Shown here: piece by piece, positions 9,751 to 19,056 of the stretch
Numbering within the stretch: the first letter of the stretch is position 1
How the letters are laid out: each line of letters opens with the position of its first letter
DNA from: an uncultured Pelagibacteraceae bacterium
GTDB lineage: Bacteria > Pseudomonadota > Alphaproteobacteria > Pelagibacterales > Pelagibacteraceae
Direction of reading: 5' to 3'
DNA: 64,000 bases
Assembly (NCBI GenBank): GCA_902604175.1
Contig: CACKXR010000001.1
Coordinates: 1-64,000, forward strand
Notes under the pieces: model-generated
The model's database searches: none
The model's input: the letters and a program-made list of their open reading frames with translations, nothing else
What the model was told of the DNA's origin: nothing
Position numbers and translations under genes: made by a program

Positions 9751-10208
9751 CAATTGACAAAAAAATTGAAGAATTAAAAATAGTATTACCTGAAGCGAAA
9801 GCTCCTGTAGGTTCATATGTAGCTTCTAAGATAGTTGGAAAACTATTATTTATATCTGGACAAATATCAATTAATGAAAACGGTGAATTAATAAAAGGCA
9901 AAATTGGTCAAGAACTAACAACAGAGGATGGTTATAACGCTGCAAAACGATGTGGTTTGAGTATTATTTCACAGGTAAGGAATGCATGTAATGGTGATTT
10001 ATCTAAAATAAAATCTTGTGTAAAATTAACCGGGTTTGTTAATTCTACTGACAATTTTATAGAACAACCTAAAGTCATAAATGGTGCTTCAGATATTATA
10101 GCATCGATATTTGGTGACGACGGAATGCACACCAGAGCTGCTGTTAGTACTAACAGTCTACCATTAGGAGTATCCGTTGAAGTAGATGCTATATTTGAAT
10201 TAAATTGA
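9747..10208 (+). CDS. RidA/YjgF/YER057c family protein
   Basis: Members of this trimeric family include RidA, which hydrolyses reactive enamine/imine intermediates released by PLP enzymes. The 153-aa protein shows the family core: LLFISGQIS early, a central helix with NAAKRCGLSI, and the C-terminal TRAAVSTNSLPLGVSVEVDAIFEL strand pair. The arginine that binds the carboxylate of the imine substrate in true RidA is plausibly the Arg in HTRAAVS. It belongs to the longer subgroup with residues before the barrel, so strict RidA activity is uncertain. It overlaps the preceding gene by four bases and is convergent with ugd, one base apart. Confidence 0.88.
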   Translation: MTIDKKIEELKIVLPEAKAPVGSYVASKIVGKLLFISGQISINENGELIKGKIGQELTTEDGYNAAKRCGLSIISQVRNACNGDLSKIKSCVKLTGFVNSTDNFIEQPKVINGASDIIASIFGDDGMHTRAAVSTNSLPLGVSVEVDAIFELN

Positions 10209-10209
10209 T

Positions 10210-11511
10210 TTATCTACCAACAGCATAATAATCAATATTCAATTTTTTCATTCTTGAAGGTGAATACATATTACGCATATCGTATATTTTAAATTTCTGT
10301 TTTTTTACCAATTTTTTGAAATTTAATAATTTAAAATCGTTCCACTCAGTATGTAAAATAACTAAATCTGCATTTAAACAAGCGGAAGAAATTGTATTGC
10401 AGTAATTAACATTTTTTAAACCTTCAAAATCATCTTTTTCTCCTGATGGATCATAATATCTAATTTTACTATTTTTTTTATTTAGATATTTAATCATTGA
10501 TATACTTGTCGCTTCACGCATATCATCTGTATTTGGTTTAAATGTCACACCTAAAAAAGTTATAATTTTATTTTTTAAATTACCACCAATAATTTTTACA
10601 ACTCTTTTAATTAGTAAAGTTTTTCGATTATCATTTGAATTAACTACACTTTTAACTATGGTTAAATCAGTTTTGAATTTGTTTCCAGTATCAATTAATG
10701 CACGTGTATCCTTTGGAAAACAAGATCCACCATATGCTGGACCTGCTCTCAAAAACCTATCACCTATTCTTTCATCTGAACCCATACCTTGAGATACATC
10801 TTTGATATCAACTCCTATTTTTTCACACAAATTAGCTATTTCATTTATAAATGAAATTTTATTGGCTAAAAAGGCGTTTGACGCGTACTTGATAAGTTCT
10901 GCACCTTTTCTTGAAGTACTAAAGATTCTACTTTTTTTTTTAATAATAGGTAAATAAAGAGATTTTAATATTCTGTTAGCTTTTTTGCTATTAGTTCCAA
11001 TAATTACCCTATCAGGATAAATAAAATCTCTTATTGCTTCACCCTCTCTTAAAAATTCAGGATTTGATACAACATCAACTAATTTCTTTTTCTTTAAATT
11101 GATCAATATTTTCTCAATTTGGTCACCTGTAGAAACAGGTACTGTAGATTTGGTAATTATTATTTTATATTTTTTTTTAATTATTTTTTTTAAATCTTTA
11201 GCTACACTAAAAACATATTTCAAATCAGCTGAATTAGCATTTTTTTTAGTAGGTGTTCCAACACAGATAAAAATTATATCTGAATTTATTACCGCTTTTT
11301 TTAAATTTGATGTGAAAATTAATCGCTTTTGTTTATAATTTCTTTTTAAAATCTCTTCAAGGCCTGGTTCAAAAATAGGGATAATACCTTTATTTAATAA
11401 ATCTATTTTTTTCTGATCTTTATCTACACAGTAAACTATATTCCCTATATCAGAAAAACATACTCCACTCACAAGACCAACGTAACCAGCACCTATCATA
11501 CAAAGTTTCAT
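10210..11511 (-). CDS. ugd: UDP-glucose 6-dehydrogenase
   Basis: This enzyme oxidises UDP-glucose to UDP-glucuronate with two NAD+. The N-terminal Rossmann motif MIGAGYVGLVSGVCFS is followed by the central dimerisation helix and the catalytic-cysteine motif GGSCFPKDTRAL. The C-terminal UDP-binding domain contains LGVTFKPNTDDMREA. The 433-aa length is typical. GDP-mannose dehydrogenase is a close relative, but the pairing with galU (four-base ATGA overlap, galU first) favours UDP-glucose as substrate. It probably feeds surface polysaccharide synthesis. Confidence 0.95.
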   Translation of the reverse strand: MKLCMIGAGYVGLVSGVCFSDIGNIVYCVDKDQKKIDLLNKGIIPIFEPGLEEILKRNYKQKRLIFTSNLKKAVINSDIIFICVGTPTKKNANSADLKYVFSVAKDLKKIIKKKYKIIITKSTVPVSTGDQIEKILINLKKKKLVDVVSNPEFLREGEAIRDFIYPDRVIIGTNSKKANRILKSLYLPIIKKKSRIFSTSRKGAELIKYASNAFLANKISFINEIANLCEKIGVDIKDVSQGMGSDERIGDRFLRAGPAYGGSCFPKDTRALIDTGNKFKTDLTIVKSVVNSNDNRKTLLIKRVVKIIGGNLKNKIITFLGVTFKPNTDDMREATSISMIKYLNKKNSKIRYYDPSGEKDDFEGLKNVNYCNTISSACLNADLVILHTEWNDFKLLNFKKLVKKQKFKIYDMRNMYSPSRMKKLNIDYYAVGR

Positions 11512-12323
11512 AGTTTACTTATTTCAATATTAGATTTTATAAATCCATTCATTGTACCACAGTCCAAATATTTACCTGTAAAATTGTGAGCAATAAAACT
11601 TTCATTTTCATTAATTAAAGATTGTATTGCATCTGTTATGTGAATTTCACCACCTTTACCAGGCTTTTGATTTGATAATTTATTAAAAATCGTCTTTGGT
11701 AAAATATATCTACCAATTACCGCTTTATTTGATGGGGCACTTTTGATGGATGGTTTTTCTACCACTTCTTTAATAATAAAATTATGCTTAGATACTTTTT
11801 TAGTTAAATTATAAATACCCCACCTGGATACTGTTTTTTTTTTAACTTTCATGCTCGCCATGACAGATGATTTATGTTTTAAGTGGGCAGAAATCATAGA
11901 TTTTGAACAATTATGATTCATTATCAAATCATCAGGTAACAACATTAAAAAATATTTATCTTTAATAAACTTTTTCGTTTTTAAAACTGCATCTCCTGTA
12001 CCCTTGGGTTTATTTTGATAAACAAATTTTATCATTTTTTTATATTTTTGAATTTTTTTGTACTCCTCAATAACTTTCGGATCTTTTTTCTTTTTGATAA
12101 TATTTTTATAAAATGTATCACTGTAAAAATATTTTTTGATCATCATTTTCTTTTTAGAAATAATAAAAATTATTTCTTTTATGCCAGCGTCAATACACTC
12201 TTCTAATATATATTCAATTCCAGGTTTACCATTTATTGGTAATAACTCTTTTGCAAAAACACTTGTCAAAGGTAACAATCTGGTCCCTAGACCAGCTAAT
12301 GGAATTATAGCTTGTTTAATCAT
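11508..12323 (-). CDS. galU: UTP-glucose-1-phosphate uridylyltransferase
   Basis: GalU makes UDP-glucose from UTP and glucose-1-phosphate. The nucleotide-binding start (IIPLAGLGTRLLPLTS...KELLPI) is followed by LLPDDLI, a VEKPS motif and GEIHITDAIQSL near the C-terminus. The protein is 271 aa, a little shorter than the usual 290-300. It precedes ugd in a two-gene operon and is divergent from panC. UDP-glucose from this enzyme is also the expected donor for the glucosyl-3-phosphoglycerate synthase at 54.7-55.9 kb. Confidence 0.95.
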   Translation of the reverse strand: MIKQAIIPLAGLGTRLLPLTSVFAKELLPINGKPGIEYILEECIDAGIKEIIFIISKKKMMIKKYFYSDTFYKNIIKKKKDPKVIEEYKKIQKYKKMIKFVYQNKPKGTGDAVLKTKKFIKDKYFLMLLPDDLIMNHNCSKSMISAHLKHKSSVMASMKVKKKTVSRWGIYNLTKKVSKHNFIIKEVVEKPSIKSAPSNKAVIGRYILPKTIFNKLSNQKPGKGGEIHITDAIQSLINENESFIAHNFTGKYLDCGTMNGFIKSNIEISKL

Positions 12324-12357
12324 TTAAATGTTTTACTTATTTAGGACTTTTACACAA

Positions 12358-13173
12358 ATGAAAATTTTATTAAATAAGACATCTTTAACTAAATCATTGA
12401 GGCCTTTTAATGACATTGGTTTTGTTCCTACTATGGGGTCTATACATAAAGGGCATTTGTCACTTATTAATAGATCGAATCAAGTTTGTGATAAAACAAT
12501 TGTTAGTATTTTTGTAAATCCTAAACAATTCAACAACAGAAGAGATTTTAAAACTTATCCAAAAAACATAAAAAAAGATTTAAAATTATTAAATATAACA
12601 AAACAAGTGGACTTTATCTACATTCCAAAAGTTAAGGATATTTTTAATAATAATAAAAAACCTAAAATCAAAATCAATAAAAAAGACAAAATTTTATGTG
12701 CTAAATTTAGAATTGGCCATTTTGAAGGTGTTTTGGATGTAATGGATAGGTTAACAAGTATAGTTAAACCAAATAAAATTTTTATGGGTGAAAAGGATTT
12801 TCAACAATTATTTTTAGTTAAAAAATTTTTAAAAAATAAATACAATACTGAAGTTATAGGATGCCAAACTGTCCGTGAAAAAAATAAAGTTGCTTTATCC
12901 TCCAGAAATCATTTACTATCTAAAGAAAATCTTACCTTGGCAAGTATAATTATAAAAAAAATAATTTATTTAAAAAAAATTATTAAAATAAAAAAAAATA
13001 AAAATAAATACTTAAAAACTGTTAAGAGTGATCTTGAGAAAAAATTAAATATTAATATTGAGTACCTTGAATTAAGAAATATATACAATCTAAAATTATC
13101 GAATGATATTAATAAATCTAGGTTATTTGTAGCGTATTATTTAAATGGTGTAAGATTAATAGACAATTTATAA
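12358..13173 (+). CDS. panC: Pantothenate synthetase
   Basis: PanC condenses pantoate and beta-alanine with ATP to form pantothenate (CoA pathway). The ATP-binding FVPTMGSIHKGHLSLI, the VNPKQFNNRRDF segment and the FMGEKDFQQL motif are intact; the C-terminus is lysine-rich. I place the start at ATG 12358 (271 aa). A second in-frame ATG at 12328 adds ten residues but would leave only four bases to the divergent galU start. The 3' end overlaps the convergent mgtE by six bases. No panB or panD is adjacent. Confidence 0.93.
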   Translation: MKILLNKTSLTKSLRPFNDIGFVPTMGSIHKGHLSLINRSNQVCDKTIVSIFVNPKQFNNRRDFKTYPKNIKKDLKLLNITKQVDFIYIPKVKDIFNNNKKPKIKINKKDKILCAKFRIGHFEGVLDVMDRLTSIVKPNKIFMGEKDFQQLFLVKKFLKNKYNTEVIGCQTVREKNKVALSSRNHLLSKENLTLASIIIKKIIYLKKIIKIKKNKNKYLKTVKSDLEKKLNINIEYLELRNIYNLKLSNDINKSRLFVAYYLNGVRLIDNL

Positions 13174-14541
13174 AAAATAAGCCCCAACACCTAGAAAAGA
13201 TACAAAACCAATTACGTCCGTTATTGTGGTAACAAAAACACTTGATGCTATTGCAGGATCAATATTCATTTTTTTTAGAGTAAAAGGTACTAATATTCCA
13301 AACAAACCAGCAATAATCATTGTCAATACCATTGAAATAGCAATTATTAATGAAAGTAAATTATCTTGAAACCATATTTGAACAATTAAAGCACTTATTA
13401 CTGCAAAAATAACTCCATTTAAAATACCAATAGAAAATTCTTTAAAAACATTTGATGAGAAATTATTTTTAGTTAAGTCATTAGTTGCAATAGTTCGAAC
13501 AGTGACTGCTAATGTTTGCATTCCAGCATTTCCACCCATAGATGCTACTATAGGCATTAAAAAGGCTAGAACCACCATTTGTTCTATTGTTGCACCAAAC
13601 AAACTAATGCACCAGGTTGCTAGAAATGCGGTGAACAAATTAAGAAGTAACCAATTAAATCTTCTCTTCGTTTTTGTTATTACTCCATCTGTTATTTCTT
13701 CATCACCAACACCTGCTAAACGTAATGCATCTTCTTCAGCTTCCTCTTTTAATACCGTTAAAACATCGTCATTCATTATCATACCAACAAGCTTATTATT
13801 TTTATCAACAACCGCAGCTGAATTTAAGTTGTAATTTTCAAATAAATTAGCTACCTCCTCCTTATCCATATCGACTGGTACTAATAATTGTGACTCGGAC
13901 ATAACGGTTGCCATTTTGGTATCTCTTGGTGATGTTAATACCTTAGAGGACGGAACTGTACCTACGGGATTAAAGTCTTCATTAACTATAAATATTTCCA
14001 GAAATTCCTCAGGAAGATCTTTGTTTTCTCTCAAGTAATCAATTGTTTGTCCTACAGACCAGTTGCTAGGTATGGCAGTAAATTCTCTTTGCATTAATCT
14101 GGCAGCCGAATCTTCTGGATAACTTAAACTCTCCAGTAAAGCAAAACGATCTTTGGGTGGCAAAGAACTAAGAATATTATTTTTATTTTCTTCAGGAACA
14201 TTTTCTAAAATAGATATTGCATCATCAGAATCTAGATTTTTAATGATACTTACGATTGAGTCAGAAGATAGATTGGTAATAATTTCTGTTTGAATAGACT
14301 CGTTTAACTCAACAAATACTTCTGGATCTATATTAAAGTTATTTAATTTAATTAAACTTTCTCTATCATTTTGACTTAAGTGTTCAATTATATCTGCAGC
14401 ATCAGCTGGGTGCATTTCGCTGAAAGAATTAGTAATAAATTGAGCGTCATTGTTAGCTATTTTTGAGGTAACAACTCTAATATACTCTTTATTAAATTCA
14501 AAATTTACTTTTTTATCTTTAGTTTTTTTTGTTAAAGACAT
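13168..14541 (-). CDS. mgtE: Magnesium transporter MgtE
   Basis: MgtE is a homodimeric Mg2+ channel gated by cytosolic magnesium. The order is canonical: an N-terminal superhelical MgtE_N domain (HPADAADIIEHLS near residue 44), a pair of CBS domains in the middle, and five C-terminal transmembrane helices. The pore region reads MPIVASMGGNAGMQTLAVTVR, ending with DPAIASSVFVTTITDVIGF. The length of 457 aa is standard. It stands alone, convergent with panC and divergent from lipB. Confidence 0.96.
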   Translation of the reverse strand: MSLTKKTKDKKVNFEFNKEYIRVVTSKIANNDAQFITNSFSEMHPADAADIIEHLSQNDRESLIKLNNFNIDPEVFVELNESIQTEIITNLSSDSIVSIIKNLDSDDAISILENVPEENKNNILSSLPPKDRFALLESLSYPEDSAARLMQREFTAIPSNWSVGQTIDYLRENKDLPEEFLEIFIVNEDFNPVGTVPSSKVLTSPRDTKMATVMSESQLLVPVDMDKEEVANLFENYNLNSAAVVDKNNKLVGMIMNDDVLTVLKEEAEEDALRLAGVGDEEITDGVITKTKRRFNWLLLNLFTAFLATWCISLFGATIEQMVVLAFLMPIVASMGGNAGMQTLAVTVRTIATNDLTKNNFSSNVFKEFSIGILNGVIFAVISALIVQIWFQDNLLSLIIAISMVLTMIIAGLFGILVPFTLKKMNIDPAIASSVFVTTITDVIGFVSFLGVGAYFL

Positions 14542-14562
14542 AGATCTACCTATAATTTAGAT

Positions 14563-14591
14563 TTGCACTATTAATACATAATAAAGATAAT
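14563..14591 (+). promoter_or_regulatory. Predicted promoter of lipB
   Basis: TTGCAC at 14563-14568 and GATAAT at 14586-14591 are separated by 17 bases. The expected start point is only about five bases before the lipB ATG (14603), so the leader would be very short, as for ruvX. Seen by eye only. Confidence 0.45.
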
Positions 14592-14602
14592 ACAATTTAT
14601 AA

Positions 14603-15220
14603 ATGAAAATAGAGATCAAAAAGTCAGTAAAACCGGTAAATTATATTGATGCTATAAGTATATTAGAGTCAAGATTAAAGGATTTATACGATAATACTGA
14701 GCAAGAATTAATTTGGACTTTGGAGCATAATGAAGTTTTCACAGCAGGAACTTCTTATAAAGAAAATGAAATTATTGATAAATCCATCAAAATTTTAGAA
14801 ACAAATAGAGGTGGTAAAATTACCTACCATGGGCCAGGTCAATTAATATGTTATTTTGTTCTAGATTTAAGAAAAAAAAAAGATATCAGAAAATTTATAA
14901 CAATTATTGAAAAAACAATAATTCAAACCTTAAAATTTTATAAAATACAAGCTTTTCCAGATAAAGATAATATCGGTATATGGCATAAATCTAATAATGA
15001 AGTTAAAAAAATTGCTGCAATAGGTATCAGAGTTAGCAAATGGATTGCCTATCATGGTTTTGCAATAAATATAAATAATGATCTAGAAAATTATAAAAAA
15101 ATTATACCCTGTGGTATTTCAGATAAAGGAGTAACTAACTTAAGAAATATAATAAATCAAGATTACTCAAATCTAAGTGATATATTAATTAAAAATTTTA
15201 TTTCAAATTTGAAAATCTAA
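14603..15220 (+). CDS. lipB: Lipoyl(octanoyl) transferase
   Basis: LipB transfers octanoate from acyl carrier protein to lipoyl domains before LipA inserts sulfur. The signature [20 protein letters not shown] is complete. It is followed by the catalytic-lysine segment [20 protein letters not shown] and the catalytic-cysteine segment [12 protein letters not shown]. The protein is 205 aa, near the family norm. Its 3' end overlaps the convergent pseudouridine synthase gene by 23 bases. Confidence 0.95.
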   Translation: MKIEIKKSVKPVNYIDAISILESRLKDLYDNTEQELIWTLEHNEVFTAGTSYKENEIIDKSIKILETNRGGKITYHGPGQLICYFVLDLRKKKDIRKFITIIEKTIIQTLKFYKIQAFPDKDNIGIWHKSNNEVKKIAAIGIRVSKWIAYHGFAININNDLENYKKIIPCGISDKGVTNLRNIINQDYSNLSDILIKNFISNLKI

Positions 15221-16115
15221 GTCTTTTAGATTTTAAAAGTTTTTTAAAATAATCAGGTAATAATGCTGAATACGTATGTTTTATGTCGTTAATTTTAAAT
15301 TTAATTTGATATGAATGTAACATTAAATTTTTATTAATTCCCTTATTTGAATTTGATAATTTATATTTTGTATCACCAAATACAGGATTTCCTATTGTAT
15401 ATAATTGTTTTCTTAACTGATGTTTTCTTCCAGTAATAGGTTTTAACTCTAATAAACTTGCTTCAGAATTTTTATCAATAACTTTAAAAATTGTTTTTGC
15501 TTTTTCAATTATCTTTTTATCTCCATCGTATTTAATTAAATCATCATCCCATATTCCAGAAGTTTTGTTAACTTCCCCCTGACAAATCGCCAAATAAGTT
15601 TTGTGTACTTTTCTTAATCTAAATAAAGAAGTAAGTAACTGGGCACTTTCTCTAGTTTTGGCCATAATAAAAACTCCCGAAGTGTCTTTGTCCAATCTAT
15701 GAACAGAATATGGTTTTGTTCCCTCAAAAATTTTACTTTTAGCAAAAATATCAACTATGTTTTTTTTTGATTTGGTTCCACCTTGCACTGATATGCCTGA
15801 TGCTTTGTTTATAACAACAAAATTATCGTTGTTGTCAATAATTTGATCTTCATTTGATTTTACAATTTCTTTTGAAGGTAAAAACTTAATTTTTGTTTGT
15901 TGAATTGTTTCTTTAAATTTAATGTTAAATATATTTATTTCATCTTTAGTTTTTACTTTAAAAGAACTTTTAACTTTCTTTCTATTTAACTTTATTTTTC
16001 CTGTTCTTAAATATTTTTCAACAAGTCCTTGAGGAATTTTACCAATTTTTAATCTTAACCATCTGTCTAAACGCATATCATTACACGTTGAATCAACGAT
16101 GTAAGATTTCTTCAT
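15198..16115 (-). CDS. 23S rRNA pseudouridine synthase, RluC/RluD type
   Basis: This RluA-family enzyme isomerises uridine to pseudouridine in large-subunit rRNA. An N-terminal S4 RNA-binding domain spans about residues 15-70 ([16 protein letters not shown]). The catalytic domain carries the active-site motif [20 protein letters not shown], where the Asp is the nucleophile, followed by [17 protein letters not shown]. The length of 305 aa and the S4 domain favour RluC or RluD over RluA; I cannot separate the two from sequence alone. It is ten bases upstream of rplQ's stop side but is probably a separate small unit at the end of the alpha operon. Confidence 0.9.
   Translation of the reverse strand: MKKSYIVDSTCNDMRLDRWLRLKIGKIPQGLVEKYLRTGKIKLNRKKVKSSFKVKTKDEINIFNIKFKETIQQTKIKFLPSKEIVKSNEDQIIDNNDNFVVINKASGISVQGGTKSKKNIVDIFAKSKIFEGTKPYSVHRLDKDTSGVFIMAKTRESAQLLTSLFRLRKVHKTYLAICQGEVNKTSGIWDDDLIKYDGDKKIIEKAKTIFKVIDKNSEASLLELKPITGRKHQLRKQLYTIGNPVFGDTKYKLSNSNKGINKNLMLHSYQIKFKINDIKHTYSALLPDYFKKLLKSKRLRFSNLK
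15212..15234. terminator. Possible bidirectional terminator hairpin between lipB and the pseudouridine synthase gene
   Basis: AAAATCTAA (15212-15220) pairs with TTAGATTTT (15226-15234) across a five-base loop, inside the overlapping convergent 3' ends. The A- and T-rich arms give runs of U in either transcript. The stem has only one G-C pair, so it is weak. Confidence 0.3.
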
Positions 16116-16125
16116 GATTTAAGAT

Positions 16126-16569
16126 TTAAGCTGTAGCTTGTTTTTTTTCCTCAGTTTTAGGAGTATCTTTGGTTGTATCTTTTTTTGGTTTATCAACTCT
16201 CTTAGCTTCAACATCTCTGTCAACAAATTCTATTATTGCCATCGGAGCATTATCTCCATATCTAAATCCAGCCTTAATTATTCTTGTATAGCCACCTTTT
16301 CTATTTTCGTATCTTTTAGAAAGTGTTTTTTTAACTTTATTGGCTGATTTAATATCCTGTAGTTTAGAGACTAACATTTTAGTAGTTTGTAAAGTTTCTT
16401 TTTTACCTAAAGATATAATTTTATCAGCTTGCGGTTTTAAAAATTTAGCTTTTGGTAAAGTGGTTTTGATTTGCTCATACTTAATTAATGAATTAAGCAT
16501 ATTCTTGAGCAAAGCTTTTCTATGCTCTGATGTTCTGTTTAATTTTTTATTAGCAAATCCATGTCTCAT
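16126..16569 (-). CDS. rplQ: 50S ribosomal protein L17
   Basis: L17 sits near the exit tunnel of the large subunit. The start [20 protein letters not shown] is diagnostic, and the core ends with RYGDNAPMAIIEFVDRD. A charged tail of about 25 residues (Lys/Thr/Glu rich) extends it to 147 aa, common in alphaproteobacteria. It is the last gene of the alpha operon; its ATG overlaps the rpoA stop by one base. Confidence 0.97.
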   Translation of the reverse strand: MRHGFANKKLNRTSEHRKALLKNMLNSLIKYEQIKTTLPKAKFLKPQADKIISLGKKETLQTTKMLVSKLQDIKSANKVKKTLSKRYENRKGGYTRIIKAGFRYGDNAPMAIIEFVDRDVEAKRVDKPKKDTTKDTPKTEEKKQATA

Positions 16570-17597
16570 TAAATTGCTTCCTCTAATTTTTTAGACATTT
16601 CTGCAATATTATCTGGTGGCCAGTTAGGTATTTCCATACCTAGATATAAAGACATTCCAGTTAAAACTTCTTTAATTTCATTTAAAGATTTTCTTCCAAA
16701 ATTAGGGGTTCTTAACATCTCGCCTTCAGATTTTTGAACCAAATCTCCAATGTAGATAATATTATCATTTTTTAAACAATTCATAGATCTAACAGATAAT
16801 TCTAATTCATCGACTTTTCTCAATAAATTTTTGTTGAATTCAGGTTCTGTAGAAACCTCTTTCACTGGTGCTTCAACTGGTTCGTCAAAATTAATAAACA
16901 TTTTAAGTTGATCTTGAAAAATTCTTGCTGAATAAGCTACAGCATCCTCAGCTGATATGGATCCATTAGTCTCCACTTCCATTATAAGTTTGTCATAATC
17001 AAGTGCTTTACCTTCTCTAGCGGTACTCACAGAAAATGAAACTTTTTTTACTGGACTGTAAAGAGAGTCGATAGCAATTAATCCTAAAGGTGGTTCCTCC
17101 GGCTTATTAAGATCAGCTGGCACATAACCTTTACCTGTATTAACATTCATTTCCATATGAAAAGATGTTTTCTCATCAAGATTACAAATTACTAATTCTG
17201 GGTTAAGAATTTCTACATCAGCAACAGGTGTTATATCAGATGCTTTAATTTCTCCTGGTCCTTTAGCATCTAAAATTAATTTTTTTGTGCCTTCTGAATT
17301 ACATTTTAATGCTAAAGACTTAACGTTTAAAACAATATCTGTTACATCCTCTCTAACACCTTTAATTGATGTGAATTCGTGTAGAACACCATCTATTTGT
17401 ATTGATGTAACTGCTGCTCCTCTTATAGAAGAAAGTAAAATTCTTCTAAGTGAATTACCTAAAGTTAAGCCATAGCCCTTTTCTAATGGCTCAGCAATTA
17501 TTTTTGCATGAGTTAGGTCATCACTTATTTGTACGTCCAGTTTAGACGGCTTAATTAATGACTTCCAATTTTTTACATTAACGTTCTCAACTTCCAT
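16569..17597 (-). CDS. rpoA: RNA polymerase subunit alpha
   Basis: The alpha dimer nucleates RNA polymerase assembly, and its C-terminal domain contacts UP elements and activators. The N-terminal domain contains [20 protein letters not shown]. The C-terminal domain carries the helix-hairpin-helix region [21 protein letters not shown] and [18 protein letters not shown]. The 342-aa length is normal. It is one base downstream of rpsK and coupled to rplQ. Confidence 0.98.
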   Translation of the reverse strand: MEVENVNVKNWKSLIKPSKLDVQISDDLTHAKIIAEPLEKGYGLTLGNSLRRILLSSIRGAAVTSIQIDGVLHEFTSIKGVREDVTDIVLNVKSLALKCNSEGTKKLILDAKGPGEIKASDITPVADVEILNPELVICNLDEKTSFHMEMNVNTGKGYVPADLNKPEEPPLGLIAIDSLYSPVKKVSFSVSTAREGKALDYDKLIMEVETNGSISAEDAVAYSARIFQDQLKMFINFDEPVEAPVKEVSTEPEFNKNLLRKVDELELSVRSMNCLKNDNIIYIGDLVQKSEGEMLRTPNFGRKSLNEIKEVLTGMSLYLGMEIPNWPPDNIAEMSKKLEEAI

Positions 17598-18047
17598 TTA
17601 AACTCTCCTTTTCTTTGGTGGTCTAGTTCCATTATGAGGCATGGGTGTAGTGTCCTTAATAGACAAAATTTTAAATCCTCTAGCTTGTAATGCTCTCAAG
17701 GCAGTTTCTCTTCCTGATCCTGGTCCTTTTACCTCAACGGATAAAGTTTTCATCCCATACTCTAATGCTTTTGAAGCAGCTGAGTCTGCAGCAATCTGTG
17801 CAGCATACGGCGTAGATTTTCTTGATCCCTTAAAACCTTTTTGACCAGCTGAAGCCCAAGATATTACATTACCATTTGTATCAGCTATTGAAATTATTGT
17901 ATTATTAAAAGTTGATTGAACATATGCAATTCCATTTAAAATATTCTTTTTAACTTTCTTTTTTTTTGAATATGAACTTTTTGCACTCTTTTTAGAAGAT
18001 TTCTCTATCTTCTGATCGTTATTTTCGATTTTATCAGCTTTTGCCAT
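17598..18047 (-). CDS. rpsK: 30S ribosomal protein S11
   Basis: S11 lines the mRNA exit platform of the small subunit. The core runs from [20 protein letters not shown] to [14 protein letters not shown], which is the diagnostic C-terminus. A lysine/serine-rich N-terminal extension of about 30 residues makes it 149 aa rather than about 129. Second gene of the alpha operon. Confidence 0.97.
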   Translation of the reverse strand: MAKADKIENNDQKIEKSSKKSAKSSYSKKKKVKKNILNGIAYVQSTFNNTIISIADTNGNVISWASAGQKGFKGSRKSTPYAAQIAADSAASKALEYGMKTLSVEVKGPGSGRETALRALQARGFKILSIKDTTPMPHNGTRPPKKRRV

Positions 18048-18049
18048 TA

Positions 18050-18433
18050 CTATTTTTTAGTTGGTGTTAATTTTTTTCCTGCAATTGCTATTGCTTTTCC
18101 TTTTCTTGTTCTTGCATTACATCTAGTTCTTTGACCTCTAACTGGTAATTTTTTTCTATGTCTGGTTCCTCTATAACATGCTAGATCAATTAATCTTTTA
18201 ATACTGAGTGAATAATCTCTTCTTAGATCTCCTTCAACTTTAAAATTTTGATCTATATACTCTCTTATTTTTAAGACCTCTTCATCTGTAAGTTCGTTTA
18301 CTCTTTTTGCTTTTGGAATTTCAAGTGATGAACAAATCTCATTGGAAAACTTATCACCTATCCCGTATATATAGGTGAGACCAATGTGAACAAGTTTGTT
18401 TTGTGGAATATTTATACCTGCGATACGAGCCAT
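18050..18433 (-). CDS. rpsM: 30S ribosomal protein S13
   Basis: S13 contacts the P-site tRNA and bridges the subunits. [21 protein letters not shown] is the typical N-terminus, and [20 protein letters not shown] leads into a basic tail. The length is 127 aa. First gene of the alpha operon; a good promoter lies just upstream. rpmJ is not found in front of it. Confidence 0.98.
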   Translation of the reverse strand: MARIAGINIPQNKLVHIGLTYIYGIGDKFSNEICSSLEIPKAKRVNELTDEEVLKIREYIDQNFKVEGDLRRDYSLSIKRLIDLACYRGTRHRKKLPVRGQRTRCNARTRKGKAIAIAGKKLTPTKK

Positions 18434-18456
18434 AAGTTTAGTGATAAATTGAGCCT

Positions 18457-18484
18457 TTTATATAATAAGATTAATCAAAGTCAA
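18457..18484 (-). promoter_or_regulatory. Predicted alpha-operon promoter (rpsM-rpsK-rpoA-rplQ)
   Basis: Read on the minus strand, TTGACT (18479-18484) is followed after 16 bases by TATAAA (18457-18462), 24 bases before the rpsM ATG. It occupies almost the whole adk-rpsM gap, one of the few real gaps in the supercluster, so the alpha genes probably have their own promoter as well as readthrough from secY-adk. Confidence 0.55.
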
Positions 18485-18488
18485 CGCC

Positions 18489-19052
18489 TTAAACATTGAT
18501 AAAACTGTCTATTTTATTGGTTATTTGTTCAATTTCATTGCTTCCATCAATCTCATGAAAATTTGAATTTTTAGAATAGAAATCTAAAACTGGTTTAGTC
18601 GTTTCCATGTATGTTTCATACCTTTTTAAAATAGTATCCATTTCATCGTCTAATCTTTTTTCTAAGATCTTTCTTTTCTGAATTCGTTTTATTATTGTTT
18701 CTTTATTTACATTTAGAAAGAAAACTAAATCTATCTTCTGATTTGAGCTATCAAGTAATAAGTCTAGATTTTTTGCCTGATTTATCGACCGTGGATAGCC
18801 ATCAAATATTAGTTTATTTTTTTTTTGCGGATCAAATACTTGTTTTTCTAAAAGTTGGTTAACAATATCATCATTAACAAACCTTCCATCGTTCATAACA
18901 TCAATAATTTTTTTTCCAATTTCTGTATTATTTTTGATTTCTTCTCTTAAAATATCACCAGTTGAAATTTGAAAATTATTCAATTTTTTTACCAAGTGTT
19001 TAGCCTGTGTTCCTTTACCAGCACCCGGAGGTCCAAATAAAATTATATTCAC
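18489..19052 (-). CDS. adk: Adenylate kinase
   Basis: Adk interconverts ATP + AMP and 2 ADP. The P-loop is GPPGAGKGTQAKHL, the AMP-binding ISTGDILREEI follows, and FDGYPRSINQA carries the conserved Arg. The LID is short (IQKRKILEKRLDD), without the zinc-finger insert, giving 187 aa. Between secY and rpsM, as in most bacteria. Confidence 0.97.
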   Translation of the reverse strand: MNIILFGPPGAGKGTQAKHLVKKLNNFQISTGDILREEIKNNTEIGKKIIDVMNDGRFVNDDIVNQLLEKQVFDPQKKNKLIFDGYPRSINQAKNLDLLLDSSNQKIDLVFFLNVNKETIIKRIQKRKILEKRLDDEMDTILKRYETYMETTKPVLDFYSKNSNFHEIDGSNEIEQITNKIDSFINV

Positions 19053-19056
19053 TTAT